Source of the DNA: Malus domestica
Lineage: Eukaryota > Streptophyta > Magnoliopsida > Rosales > Rosaceae
Length of the DNA stretch: 64,000 nucleotides
Reading direction: 5' to 3'
Assembly (NCBI RefSeq): GCF_042453785.1
Contig: NC_091666.1
Span: forward strand, 24,014,501 to 24,078,500
This document shows, in pieces, positions 33,105 through 47,327 of this stretch (its first letter is position 1; each line of letters opens with the position of its first letter). The notes under the pieces were generated by a model, which saw only the letters and a list, made by a program, of their open reading frames with translations, made no database searches and was not told the DNA's origin. The position numbers were made by a program, and so were the translations under genes.

Positions 33105-33995
33105 ATTTTGGATGCGATCCTTAACTATCAATGTTTTTTTTTATTAAAACCTTATTGGTTTTCGGATTTTGGATACGGTCCCTAACTATCAATGTTTTTT
33201 TTTATTGAAACCTTTATTGGTTTTCAGTTTTTTATTGAAGTCTCTAATATTAATGTAATAATGTATTTCTATGTAGCTTATTTTATTTTTTAAATTAAAA
33301 TTTTAATTTGTAGTTGTTTATCTTTATGAGATTTTAAATATAACTCATAATTTGTGGAATTAAAAATACTAAAAGATAAATTATACTTTCTAATATATTG
33401 TACATATATATCGATATAAACATTGGTACATTCTTCGAAACCACACAAAAAAAAAAGATATTAGGCTTAGTAACATTAGTAAATTTCTTCAATTAAACTT
33501 GTCATGGATGCATTCTTAAAGCAACGAAAAAGAATGTAGGCATACAAGTTTAAAAGGATTAGAAAAAAATTGAATGGATTTTATATATAAAAAAAAAATG
33601 GGTACATTTTATATTAAAAAATGGTACATTTTTACATATAACAAATTGGTATATTTAAGAATGAATACATTTAAGATTAAAAACCTCAAAAATTAAATGA
33701 ATTGGTACATTTAAGATTAAAAACTTGAAAATCTTTTTACAAAAAATTAATGGCTACAAACTTATTTTAATTTAAATTTTTTTGTTTTGGAAATGTTTTG
33801 AGTTGAAAATTAATTAGGAGTTTAATAAAGGTGTGAGTATTAAAAATCTAAATCAATTACTAATTTTTATTCTAAAAAATTATTTAACTGACATGTAAAT
33901 TCATTAATATATATGCTAGAGACTTCGATCAAAATTTAAAAACTAATAAGATCTCGGTTAATGAATATTAATAATTAGAGACCAGATACTAATTT
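33105..33995. mobile_element. AT-rich long-TIR element (family A, copy 2, inverted relative to copy 1)
   Basis: The left TIR (GGATACGGTCCCTAACTATCAATG... TTATTGAAGTCTCTAATATT at 33167-33255) pairs with the right TIR (GAGACTTCGATC... AATTAGAGACCAGAT at 33918-33990). The left end is itself tandemly duplicated with a 61-bp period (33110 and 33171). The interior (33540-33720, rich in GGTACATTT) is the reverse complement of 11240-11400. Confidence 0.7.
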
Positions 33996-34507
33996 TTCTT
34001 TTTGTTAATATTCGTTTTTACTCTTAGGTTATTTCTAGCATGGCATTCCATGGAAAACGCGTTGGAAATGTCATCCCTTTACTTCATCATGCTTATAGAG
34101 AGGGATCCGTGATGCATTTCAATGGTGGTTATCAAATCATTATATCCCACAAACACGTTCTCAAGAGTTGACTTGTGAACTTTGACAGCTTCATCGATCC
34201 AAGAAGGAATTTAGTCACATTACTTGGCTCTCAGTGCCATCCTAGTACACAATTTCTGCAATTGGTTAATTATTATCCACATCCACTGTAGCTTAAGTTT
34301 TACTCTTTGCTTTAATGCTAACACGTTTCATTTCAGCGCTTTATAATTATATCAGGACATCAACATATCAAGATGCTAATTTCAACTACTTCATACTAAT
34401 CAAACTAAATCATGATTTTTCTTCAGGTATTGTATTACTGATCGATGCTAATTAACGTGAGACCCGCAAACTTTTTTATTCGGTATGTGTTAGTAAATCC
34501 ATGAAAA

Positions 34508-34678
34508 GGAGAAATTTTTCATTGTGATTAGAACATGGGTGGTACACCAGTGTTTTAATACAAGTGGTGAGAACTTTTATTTTTTAAGTTATTAACTTTT
34601 TAACACACATATCTCATCATTTGTATAATAACATGTGGTATACCACTTCGTACTCTAGTCACACTGAAAAAACTCTCC
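34508..34678. mobile_element. 171-bp MITE with 7-bp target duplication
   Basis: The ends GGAGAAATTTTTCATTGTGA and (reverse complement) GGAGAGTTTTTTCAGTGTGA form TIRs of about 40 bp that continue into GGTACACCA/GGTATACCA. It is flanked by ATGAAAA at 34501-34507 and 34679-34685. Confidence 0.8.
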
Positions 34679-34729
34679 ATGAAAAGTCAAAAAACATAAT
34701 AACTTCAATAACTATATTCTAGCCAAGGT

Positions 34730-35200
34730 TCTAAAATGCGCTAGTCGAGTGGTGGGTAAGGACTTAGCGTCTAGGCATCTAAGCGGGGACATATAGACCC
34801 TTTTTTTTATTTTTAATTAAATTTATTATACAACATAAATAAATGTCTACTTATACTTAAAAAAACACATAATTGTATTGGGATACATAAATTGCAAAGT
34901 AGAACGACATGTAGATTATAAAGTATTAGAATATATTAAAAACATGTGAAACAAGCATATAATGAGTGTTCATCTAAGTATTCAACAAGTCTCTTACAAT
35001 TTATTGAAAAAATAAAAGTTATCTATTTTCTGTCTAAGTGAGAGTCACAACCTAGGCAGGGCGCCTAGGTCGCTTAGGTGGGCAACTAGGCCAGTCTAGG
35101 CACATTTTCTTAATTTTCAAACACCTAAGAATTAATTAGAGTGATGACCAGCTGCCTAACACCTAGACGGAGCTGAGGGCGGAGATTTTTAAAAAAGTGA
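34730..35200. repeat. Dispersed element rich in CCTAGGC/GCTAGGCG-type motifs
   Basis: The left edge (GGTTCTAAAATGCGCTAG) and right edge (GGCGGAGATTTTTAAAAAAG) look like inverted ends. The interior repeats CTAGGC, GCGCCTAGG and ACCTAGACG motifs, as in short-subterminal-repeat DNA transposons. Ends and family are not resolved. Confidence 0.45.
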
Positions 35201-35812
35201 TTCTAGGTGTAAGTAAACATGCATGCCACTCATGTTACTGAATGAATGAAAAAGAGTATGTCATCGAATAACTAAAACTACATCAAGTAATAGGAATTTA
35301 GCAAATATACTTTCACGTAGGTTTACATCTTAAAAATTTGAGTATTGGTGTAATATTATTGCATAAAGTCATTTCATTAATGGAAGTCATGATTTGTAAT
35401 ATGCAATAGGACTCGTCAAGAAGATACGAAGACTATATATATATAGGTCAATACAATAATCTCGAGAATAATATTAATTATTAATAACAATACAATCCAT
35501 TGACCATTGGTACATTTTGCTCAGTTAACAACCCTCTTCTATTCCTGTAGTGTCTCCGGTCATTTCTATCACGACCAATAACCCCATTGTTGACTTTCTT
35601 CAAAAATATATTTCACCTTCTTTATTTATGGCATAAAAAGTAGAACGTACTCTATATAGTAAAAACAGATACTAATTACCAATTAAAGATATATAATGAT
35701 GTGATCTTCCCCTTGTTATAGTCTTATAGGCATGCATAGCTGCAGTATTTTATTGATTGCATGCTTGTTTTGGCATCAATAAGAAAATGGAGGGAGATCA
35801 GGTAGGTCTCGA
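35201..35812. other. Intergenic DNA downstream of PSY gene 3
   Basis: No gene recognised; AT-rich. Confidence 0.5.
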
Positions 35813-36314
35813 CTAATTAGCACCACCTGGCCTCTTTTCATGCCTGGGATTTGGCATTGGCTTTTCATAGTCCAGCATTGCATTCACTGCCACCAGCTCT
35901 CTCATCTCCATCTCAACATAAACCTTCAAGATAAACATATAGAGTACAAATTAGCTATCAAATTAACCAAAATGTTTTTAAAAGAATATCTGTACATATA
36001 AACATTTTTTTCATGGGGAGACGTATTCTCTCCTACACACCGTTCTCTATGTTTAGTCTTTCGGCTGAATAAATAAAATAATAATAAAGGGACAAAAGTA
36101 AAAGAAGAGAGTGTAGAGAGAGAAACGGAGTGTGCAGAAAGAGAAACGGGAGTGTGTGGATTTCATTTCCTTTCTTCATGCATGAAAAATATTAGTTACC
36201 TTGCTTGACGAAGGGTTTGCAGGACTTACACCATGCTTGAAGCCTTTGACTCTGCTGCCTGCAGGAAACAAATAATTAAATAAATAAACACACACACACA
36301 CACACACACACACA

Positions 36315-36355
<41 letters not shown>

Positions 36356-36486
36356 ATACTCATTGTAAACCTAATTAACTGGTAGTCCGATAACACATAT
36401 ATATTATATTAACATATGCTCAGACCTGAAGAAATGTCGAAAAGGAGTAAGAGAATGACAACAAAGGTTTTGATACTACGATCCAT
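35813..36486 (-). CDS. PSY-like: PSY-type peptide hormone precursor, gene 3 (divergent)
   Basis: Three exons: 36486-36426 (signal peptide MDRSIKTFVVILLLLFDISS), 36258-36200 and 35923-35813 ending TAG. Introns are GT-AG with the same phases (1, 0) as genes 1 and 2, and the product is 76 residues. Exon 2 encodes a basic, unrelated propeptide (SRVKGFKHGVSPANPSSSK). Exon 3 gives VYVEMEMRELVAVNAMLDY and then DYEKPMPNPRHEKRPGGAN. The Asp-Tyr sulfation context, Pro at +3, NP and His-Glu are kept, while the last Pro of the HDP/HEP block is replaced by Lys. Same strand, same exon layout and 5.6 kb from gene 2, so it is an older paralogue of the cluster. The functional role is assigned by motif only. 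Confidence 0.82.
36288..36355. repeat. (CA)n(TA)n microsatellite in intron 1 of PSY gene 3
   Basis: About 50 bases of CA dinucleotides with one interruption, followed by about 18 of AT, inside the 167-bp intron. Confidence 0.95.
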
Positions 36487-36548
36487 GCTGAATGCGATGT
36501 CAGAATGGCACGCTAAGATTTGAGGAGGAAGAGGGTTGTGCTAGCTAG

Positions 36549-36556
36549 CTTTTATA
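36549..36556 (-). promoter_or_regulatory. TATA box of PSY gene 3
   Basis: The minus strand reads TATAAAAG, about 65 bases upstream of the ATG. Confidence 0.6.
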
Positions 36557-38163
36557 TTGTTGGTAAAGGAGATGCATCGATCCATCACTATTTTCATGGT
36601 GCAACTGCAACTTACTCAATAGTGGTGATCCATTTCTTTCCCAGCCATTACAAAGTCAACCACACTAACTTCTCTTGTGTAATTATGCCCTAAAGTTTTA
36701 ATTAAGATACCAAATCAGATATGGACTTATCCAAAAAGTTTAATAATTTATCGACAAAAACAAAATTGATTCTTGCATGCATGGCTTAACCTTCACATTT
36801 TCTCTTGTTGCTTTTACTGGTAGGATATATTGCGTCACTCGATCTATATTTTGGTATTTTTCAAACCTTTGTTTCTATTTTCTTTTCCTTTTTACCAAGC
36901 TCCATGCAACGGGGAGGTGCCACTTGGGTTGCAAAAACTTACTTTTGCTATTGATATGCTAATTATAATATTTGAAAAATGGACTACAACTTTGTTAATG
37001 TAAATAACTATTTGAAGATGTTATTGGCAGGGTCGTCATTCGCACTCATTCCTAGTGTTCAAACCCCCTTCGAGCGCTTCTCGAGCCTTCTCTTTCTTTC
37101 CTCGAGTAATGTTTGAACACTCCTTGAATGGTTAAAATTCTCAAATTATATTCTTAGAATCTTAAGTAAGCTAGTCTCTAACGTGTCGAAATTTTGACCA
37201 ATTTTCAAACTTTCAATTACTATTAGATTAGTAACCGTTGCTTTTCATCTATTTTCTTGCTCATCAACTGAAGTTTCCAACTTATGAACTATTGCCAAAG
37301 CATTTAAAGGGCTAGATTACACGCACCTTAATTTGGGATTCGCACTGAAAACATCCTGGTTACAGTAAATGTACATCGAATCAATAGCTTACAGTAAAGG
37401 TGCATTCAATCAATCATTCTATAGGTGGACAATAATTTCAAAGATTTGATTGAGTGAGTGACCCTTTGAACTATGCAGTATGCACAATCAGAAGAACAGC
37501 TGAAACAGTTTGCCTTGATTTCCACTATGGGAGGCTTGAAAGCACTCTTGGAAAAAGCACTTTCATATGCATCTATATAGGTGCATCCATGGCCATTGAC
37601 CCCCCTTTTTAGTAGTATATGCACGTGTGCCCTTCTTTAGCTTAATTTGTCCTATTTTCAACTTTTCTGCAGATCATACATCATAAAATTATTGTTCATC
37701 TTGCATGCTTACAACTTTTATCACAAGTAACAATAATTCTCCACATATATGTGTATATTTCTTCCTATACCTTGCAGTTGCATGATAGCTTTTCTCTTTC
37801 TTCTGTCACAGTTCATATTGTACAGTAATAAACAGACTGCATTTTCTCAAGGTCCCAATTAGGAGAGAAAAGGAATGATCTAAAAATGCAGAGATCCACT
37901 TCATTTTGCTTGCTATATATCAGAATCAAATGATGATATTTTAATATGTCTTCTCTCATTTTAAAGTGGACCGTACAACTCTCAACTGAACCATCTCTTT
38001 CGATCATTGTTTACTAAAAAGACGGTCACTGTTAAACCCCACCCTCAATTATTTGTAAATTTTACATTTCCCCTAAAGTTTATGTAATTTTTACAATTTC
38101 GTCCCCGGGGCGTGTCAGTCACGGGTTTGAGCCTTGGCGCAATAGAAATTTTTTAATTTTTTT
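36557..38163. other. Intergenic DNA upstream of PSY gene 3
   Basis: No coding region with recognisable content. The short frames present show no domain or splice support. Confidence 0.5.
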
Positions 38164-38297
38164 TTTGTGACCAAAATGTCACAGGTTCGAGTCATAAAAA
38201 CAGTCTATTTGCAAAGTAAGGGTAAGGCCATTTCCACGAACCCCCTCCCGATCCTCACAAAGCGGGGAAATTGTTGGCTTGGGATCACCCTTTTTAA
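38164..38297 (+). mobile_element. tRNA-derived SINE remnant (Au-like)
   Basis: Contains a pol III B-box-like GGTTCGAGTC at 38184-38193, followed by AAAACAGTCTATTTGCAAAG and GGGTAAGG, then ends GGGATCACCCTTTTT. This order resembles the widespread plant Au SINE. The A-box half is not clear. Confidence 0.5.
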
Positions 38298-39137
38298 AAA
38301 GACGTCACATGATATTAATTATCATTATAGTCAAATTATAACATGTAAATTTTCTTTTTATTAAACATGTATTCATCTTGATTATAATACGTGAAACACA
38401 CCACATAATTTGTGTTTCCTTTATCTATAAAAATTCCTCCTCTCTTTCCCCCAGAAACTAGCACCAATCACCACACTGTTCTCTGTCGGCAGCACAATAT
38501 GTGAATCAAATTCTCGATGTTTGATGATGAATATCAAACAGAAGAGCCAACTTTTTTCATAGCTGACTTTGTTGATTCAATCAATTTGGATGAAGTCACG
38601 TCGCTACAAAGGTGGGTGACGAGAGTGCTATATCAATATGCATGCTTCTGCTGTCTGAGATAAATAAAGGGCGACAAAGAGAAGAGATTCATGAGTCCTT
38701 CTCCTGCTTTTTTCCATCAGATTCAGATGACCAACACTTGTCCTAAACATATTTCATGATGGGGGGCAGTGGGCCTGAAGAATGTAAATCATCCCTCTTG
38801 TGCTGTGGAATATGCCAGCTACATCAACATGTATTCATGTTGAAATGCAAGAGTTGATAACCACCATACAATTAATATGTGCACCAAATCTATATGTGAT
38901 GCATATTTGAGGAGTGTTAGGTCAATCGTGCACATGCACTTGCAGGCGGTACTTACGATGATTTGATTGTTCTTGCTCTATGAGTAATTTACATATAAAA
39001 GACAAGATTCATTGATCTTAGCATTGTTTTTTTTATTATTATTGTCTACCATTGTGGCACAGAATATCACAAAATAAGATATTATGACAAATAAATGAAA
39101 CAATTTCATATACGTTGAGGTCTAGAATTTAAAATTT
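38298..39137. other. Intergenic DNA
   Basis: Nothing recognised. Confidence 0.5.
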
Positions 39138-39514
39138 AGCGTTTACTAAACTTTTATACCTTTTGAAGTTTGGAGTATTTACAAAATAGGTCATGAAGTT
39201 TTAGTTTTCTCATTTGCATTGTAAGGTATTGAATTGTATCAGTTTATACATGTGGTCGGAGTGGTTGTCGGATCCATCGTATAATTGATGACATGGTGAG
39301 TACCATATCCTTATTCGTGTTAACTTGTAGGTCATATTTGCACCAAATTGACAAAATAACTTTTCAATTTAATAGAGGATTAGATGTTCAAGGAGACAAA
39401 ACGTATAAATTGATACAATTTCAAAACATCAGACTGCAATATGAAAAAATTAGAACTGCATGACCCATTATAAAAATCACCTCAAAACTTAAGGGGGTAA
39501 AATGAAGTTAGCTC
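39138..39514. mobile_element. MITE (family B, copy 2)
   Basis: The left end (CTTTTATACCTTTTGAAGTTTG, AAATAGGTCATGAAGTTTTAG) pairs with the right end (AGAACTGCATGACCCATTATAA, CTCAAAACTTAAGGGGGTAA). Central blocks such as AAATTGATACAATTT and CAATATGAAAAAATTA are shared with 27470-27841 in the same orientation. Confidence 0.7.
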
Positions 39515-40224
39515 TAAAGTTTATTTATTCTCCTCTCTAACTCTTTTTATATTTACACCAATTTTTTGTACCCTTTGAACCATTGGTTAAAGCATGATGT
39601 GTGCATCACTAATTTTTTGAAAATAAGTCATAACATGTGAATAAAACGTTCTTAAAAAGAGTGAATAAAAAAGCTATAAGCATTTTGCCTTTAGAGCTCA
39701 TGGGGGAAACAGAAACACTTTGCAATACAAATGATATCATCGATAGCTATTTCGTTTTTAGTATTTAGTTTTTATTGAGAAAAGTATATGAAGAACATAC
39801 GAGATATCGCAAGGTGGTGAGAGCGGGGAAAAATAGTTTTCATTTTTCTTTCCTCGTATACTTCTTGTACAATTTACATTTCAATCGGAGGCCACGCAGG
39901 TTCGAGCATTTTGGCCCCAACAAAAATTAACACCTTAAACTCTGAAATTTCACGATAAATATCAGCTTTAAGTAGAAAAAAGATTTTTATTGTTTGAATT
40001 ACAGTTGAGCTAACGATAGGCCAACCATTCTTAAAATATGAGGAAGGCAATGATGCTATTACAAATTTACAACACAATGTATCAACTCTCTGCAGAAGAA
40101 CTGTAATTAACAGAATTACCGACGGGAAACTGACGCATTACTACGTATTCACATCAAACGCGGAACAGGGGGTGTAAGAATATAACATTTGTTATGAATG
40201 ATGTAAGTGGTCGACAATCGGTCC
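39515..40224. other. Region downstream of the beta-amylase gene
   Basis: Presumably includes the beta-amylase 3' UTR near 40225. No other gene is recognised. Confidence 0.45.
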
Positions 40225-43015
<2,791 letters not shown>

Positions 43016-43176
43016 TGATGGAGGCTCAGGCCTTCGGGAATCGAAAAATGGTGGTGTGTGGTGGTTTTTTTGGGAGAAACGAATGAGCGAAGGAGAGACG
43101 GTGACGGAAATTGCGTTTGCGGTGCGAACGCGTACGCGGGTGTAGGTACACACTCGCACGTCCCACAGCCAGGGCT

Positions 43177-43208
43177 CGAGAGGGGAGAGGGAGAGAGAGA
43201 GAGAGAGA
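43177..43208. repeat. (GA)n tract in the beta-amylase promoter/leader
   Basis: A purine tract of GAGAG repeats (CT-rich on the gene strand), typical of plant core promoters (Y patch). Confidence 0.7.
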
Positions 43209-43256
43209 TACTACCAAATTATAGCATTTTCGGGGAATATGGGCTTTTGTTATTAG

Positions 43257-43350
43257 GCCCATTTGTTTCTTATCGCCTATGCCGACATGCCTATACTATC
43301 CAAGCCCATTTGTTTCTTATCGCCTATGCCGACATGCGTATAATATCCAA
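43257..43350. repeat. 47-bp tandem dimer upstream of beta-amylase
   Basis: GCCCATTTGTTTCTTATCGC ... GACATGC at 43257 repeats at 43304, nearly perfect. Each unit contains a GCCCATT (telo/site-II-like) motif. Confidence 0.9.
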
Positions 43351-45213
43351 GCACCGATCTAACTGGAAGTATCCATACGTAAATATATGAAAATGTTGAT
43401 GAATATATTGATATCAGTTGTCTTTGATAAAAATTATGGAAATTTATAATGGTATGAGTATACCAACTCATTCATATTAGGTCGAAACTAAAGAAAATTT
43501 TCTTTAAAATTTTTCAAAAGTTTGAAATCTACAATAAGTTTCAGCAAATTTTAGGTAGTTAATCGGTGAATATCGTCGATATTCAATGTTTTCCTATACC
43601 TCGCTATTTTGACGAAACTATCGACAATTTTGTAGATATTTTAAGCATTGGTTGATGTTGTAATTTGGTTTTTTGATAACTAACAAAAATTGCAGTGTCA
43701 CAAACTCACGTGTTATAATATAAATAGACGATAAATAAAGAAGATTTACTGTTTGGGTATCAACGTAGAGGGCTTATATAAGACTAATTTATTATCAACG
43801 TGGCATTCCGACCCCTATATATAATGTTATGTGTAGATTCTTTCTAAAAGACATTACATTATTGAACGAAAACATCGTGACAGTAAATCTATTTTATGTA
43901 AGTTGCTCTTCAAAAGTTGAGCAAACAAGTAATTGGCAGTTTGGCATATTCGGGCATTGTAAATTCACCAAGTCACTTGGAATTATACTTTTATTGTACC
44001 TAAATTTAAATTTTCGGCCGAATTGAGTTTCGGTAGTTTTGGCCCAGTAGTGTGATGTTTGGACCCGACTTTGTATCGTCAGCTTATGATAGAGAAGTTG
44101 TTAAGATAACTTCCAATTTTTTTTTTGACAGATAATATAATATTATAATGATTTAATCGTTGTAATTATCAATTAATGGTATACTGGAATTATTTTGACA
44201 TTTTCCTATGCAAGATACTTGGATAAAATCTGGAAGCATCAAATGGTATAATTCTGGTGTAGATGCCAGACTTGTGGCCAGAGAATGCTGAAATGTCTTT
44301 GTGAGTCTTTTTGACTTCTGAAAAAAATGGATAACCGTGACTTGCCACCAGTTGTCCTCTTAAAAAAAAAAAGAATTTGGTCTTTTATGCAACCAGATTC
44401 TTTATGCATGGATGCTCTGTTAATTAGGAAGGAGAGAATGAGATAAAGTTCCAAGAGGCATGGTGCAATCGAAATTGCTTCTCAAGCTTATCATCCAAAG
44501 CATATTCAGCCTTATAAATAAGTGATTTGCAACGTAGAGAGGCCCTTCAACTCAAATAATAACTTAAATACTCTACGCGAAATCTTTTCACCGTGAGAAA
44601 AATATTAATTATCGTAAGCCTCTCATCAACATACTTTCAGTTTGGATTAGCAGTACTGTGCTCAACCAACAACACGTTTAGTGTGGATTATCACCACTGG
44701 AGCCGTAGAATTAAGTGATCGAGGAGCAACTTCAGTTTGAATTAACAACACTACTTATGTTTTGTTTGCTTATCTATCCAAGTCACAATTGACAAAAAGT
44801 TTACAATTCTTTCACCCAAATAGGTCACTTCATCAGCTTTCCAGGGAAGTGATATGTTCAATGATTGGTTACTCCCAAGTGCACTTCAGAGTTCGACATA
44901 CAAACGGTCAAACGACATTCAAGATAAAGACACTCACTTCCTTTGAGTATTTTTGCTCTTATAGCTTGATACCGATTCGGCACACCTATATTTCACAAAT
45001 ATAGGTGAAGCTGCCGAACTTGGTGCCATAGTTAACTGAATAACCTTGTCTTCAAGTTCTAAAACCCTGAGCCGAGAGGGTTCCTTCATCAGCCATAATT
45101 GCTTAGTGCAAAAGTCAGCAACGTATTCGACATTACACCACTACATTGATTAATTTAATTAGCTCACTAAAAGTATGTAATTTGCTCACTAGTTGCTCAG
45201 TCTGAGCGCCACC
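43351..45213. other. Intergenic DNA
   Basis: AT-rich to about 44500. The part at 44550-45160 looks like old LTR-type sequence (repeated short phrases such as TTCAGTTTG[GA]ATTA...CAC) but has no verifiable ends or partner. No genes recognised. Confidence 0.45.
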
Positions 45214-45222
45214 TTTGCATCT

Positions 45223-46250
45223 GAGTTTTTATTGATAATAACCAAAATTTAACACTCAATTTCATAAATGTCACTTTTTATAAAATCTTTCAAAAATAAC
45301 AGAAAATCCACTTAAATAGACTTAAATACCCTCCAAATTAATTTAAAAAAAAAACATAAACTAAATTCAATGAGAAAAAAGTCAAAGTTAGCCAAGAACC
45401 AACAACCATGAGCATAAGATCTACACAACCCTCATATTGTTCCCATCTTCCTTGTCGTAACCACTGGCAACAAATTACTCCCAGCAATGAAAGTACCATT
45501 AAAAGCCTTTCTCATGGGTACAAGTCCTTGGGGGCAATCACTCTTTCGAAGCAGCATCCCGAGCACCCAAGCTTCAACAACAATGGCAACAATAGGGATC
45601 AATTCGTGGCAAGAGGTAAGAGCAAGAAGACGAATCACACTGTGCTCAAGTCCGATGATATCTATCTCAAGCTTCTCGTCAAGCTGTACTGTTTTCTTGT
45701 CTGGAAGACTGGAAGCAAGGAGATTGCGAAGGCTAGGATTGAGAAGCCAAGAGGAGAGTGCTTGACATTTGATCAGCTTGCTTTAAGAGCACGATTAGGT
45801 CAGAACATGGTTCTCCTCAGAGGTCCTAAGAATTCTCGTGAAGTAGTGAAGCACTTCAGTCCAGCTCCTGGTGTGCCACACAACCACACTAAACCTTATG
45901 TGCGGTCCAAGGGATGGAAGTTTGAGAAGGCTAGAGGAAAGAGGAACAGCAAGGAGTTAGGATTGAAAATGCTATTTTTGGAATCCATTTTTGCTTTAGA
46001 GTTTAAGCCGGTTAGGATTGATCTTTCATAAACTTGCAAAAGTTTGATATTACCAACTTCGCTAGCAGCCTCGCACTTTGAACAACAATGCCGAGGAGAT
46101 TTATTAAAGTGTTTTGGCTTCTTTATGTAAATGAGTTTTGAGGGTATTTAGATCTATTCACATGAGTTTTCTGTTATATTTGAAAGTGTTTATAAAAAGT
46201 GACATTTATGAAATTAGATGTTAAATTTTAGCTATTAATGATAAATACTC
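45223..46250 (+). mobile_element. Pack-MULE-like element carrying an eL18 gene fragment
   Basis: TIRs of about 110 bp: the left begins GAGTTTTTATTGATAATAAC and the right, reverse-complemented, begins GAGTATTTATCATTAATAGC. Both continue through AAAATTTAACA, TTTCATAAATGTCACTTTTT, TAACAGAAAA and AAATACCCTC. Flanking 9-mers TTTGCATCT (45214-45222) and CATGCATCT (46251-46259) agree at 7 of 9 positions, as expected of an old Mutator-type 9-bp target duplication. The interior is an eL18 ribosomal-protein fragment plus unidentified sequence. No transposase is present. Confidence 0.75.
45590..46000 (+). pseudogene. RPL18: Truncated ribosomal protein eL18 (RPL18) copy inside the Pack-MULE
   Basis: The frame 45408-46031 contains [20 protein letters not shown] then [16 protein letters not shown], and, after a gap of roughly 60 expected residues, [36 protein letters not shown] and [16 protein letters not shown]. 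These are eL18 blocks. The start codon position reads ATA (near 45593), the first codons are frame-shifted relative to the parent, the middle is missing, and the C-terminus reads through its normal stop into unrelated sequence. It therefore cannot make a normal 60S subunit protein. Confidence 0.85.
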
Positions 46251-46259
46251 CATGCATCT

Positions 46260-47327
46260 TCTAGGGTCAACAACTTCACTTTCCAAAATTTGAACTAAGT
46301 CCCATATTTAATCCTCACGCCTTTTATTTCATCAAGTTTCTCACTTGATGGCAATTGAGGTAATTTGATCCGAGTTCGCAATTTTGGCATTTTACATCAA
46401 TCCACCTTTTCGAAGCCCTCCTTTCTAACCAATAAAAAAGAAGTAAAATAAAATCAAATTGGGCTGCAGTATTACTTCCATAGACTTGCATCGGAAGATA
46501 TTAAGAAGGTCTAAGGTCTAATTTCAAAGACCATTTAACGAATCTATCTTTGACAAGATCAAAGCAACAAGACAGCCCGGATCCGACGAAAATAGAAACA
46601 CAAAGCTTTACAAAATCCAATCCCAGGCCATAAAAAAGCAGCAGAAGAAGAACTTTCATATGAACAAAATGCATGAGATTTAACATTTGACTTGAGAAAT
46701 TTTCCTGTGAGTACAACAATATGACTTAAATATGACTAAAATATGCATGAATCTTGCCCAAATATTATGCGGACCTCGCCGATCCTACATAACACGCGAG
46801 TATACAGGGCTACAAAACTCTATGACAACTTGACGTATGATGTAACAATGCAACAAGGACTTTCAGACACCAAATTCCGGTGAAGAACGGAGAAGGCCAA
46901 AGATCCAGACACTTTACAGAACTGCTGCTCAAAACCTTTACCACCATCGACTTCAGACGGAACAGCTATTCTCCCGGCATACAGAAGACAGCAGCGGTGG
47001 GGGCATGATGGGGTAACTTTTTATATCTCATTTCTCCGATACCATTGGACCAGTTTCTGTTTTCTATTCATCTTTTTCTGCCAAGATAGCAGAGACACAG
47101 AAGTCATCACCGCCAACTTCCTCCGATGCAATGCAAGCAAAATATAATTAAAAAATAAGACGAAAAAACTGACTCCCCGATGCTGATTTGGTATACTGAC
47201 TGCCATTGACGCAAACGTATCAGCCCAAAAATGGTGATGACCTGACTCTCATGATATGCAATCCCAGACCCCGACTCATGACACCCAAATGCATGTACGA
47301 ACGAGAATATGCTAAGCAGCAGTCGCC
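46260..47327. other. Intergenic DNA and importin beta 3' UTR
   Basis: The importin stop codon is at 47328; the part just below it on this strand is its 3' UTR. No further gene recognised. Confidence 0.5.

Noticed and set aside
38164-38297. Functional tRNA gene
   Set aside because: Only a B-box-like motif is present; no cloverleaf or A-box can be built, so a SINE remnant is more likely.
44550-45160. Possible old solo LTR
   Set aside because: The texture is LTR-like but no TG..CA ends, target duplication or second copy could be shown.
45408-46031. Functional ribosomal protein gene
   Set aside because: Lost start codon, a large internal gap and C-terminal readthrough show a pseudogene fragment.
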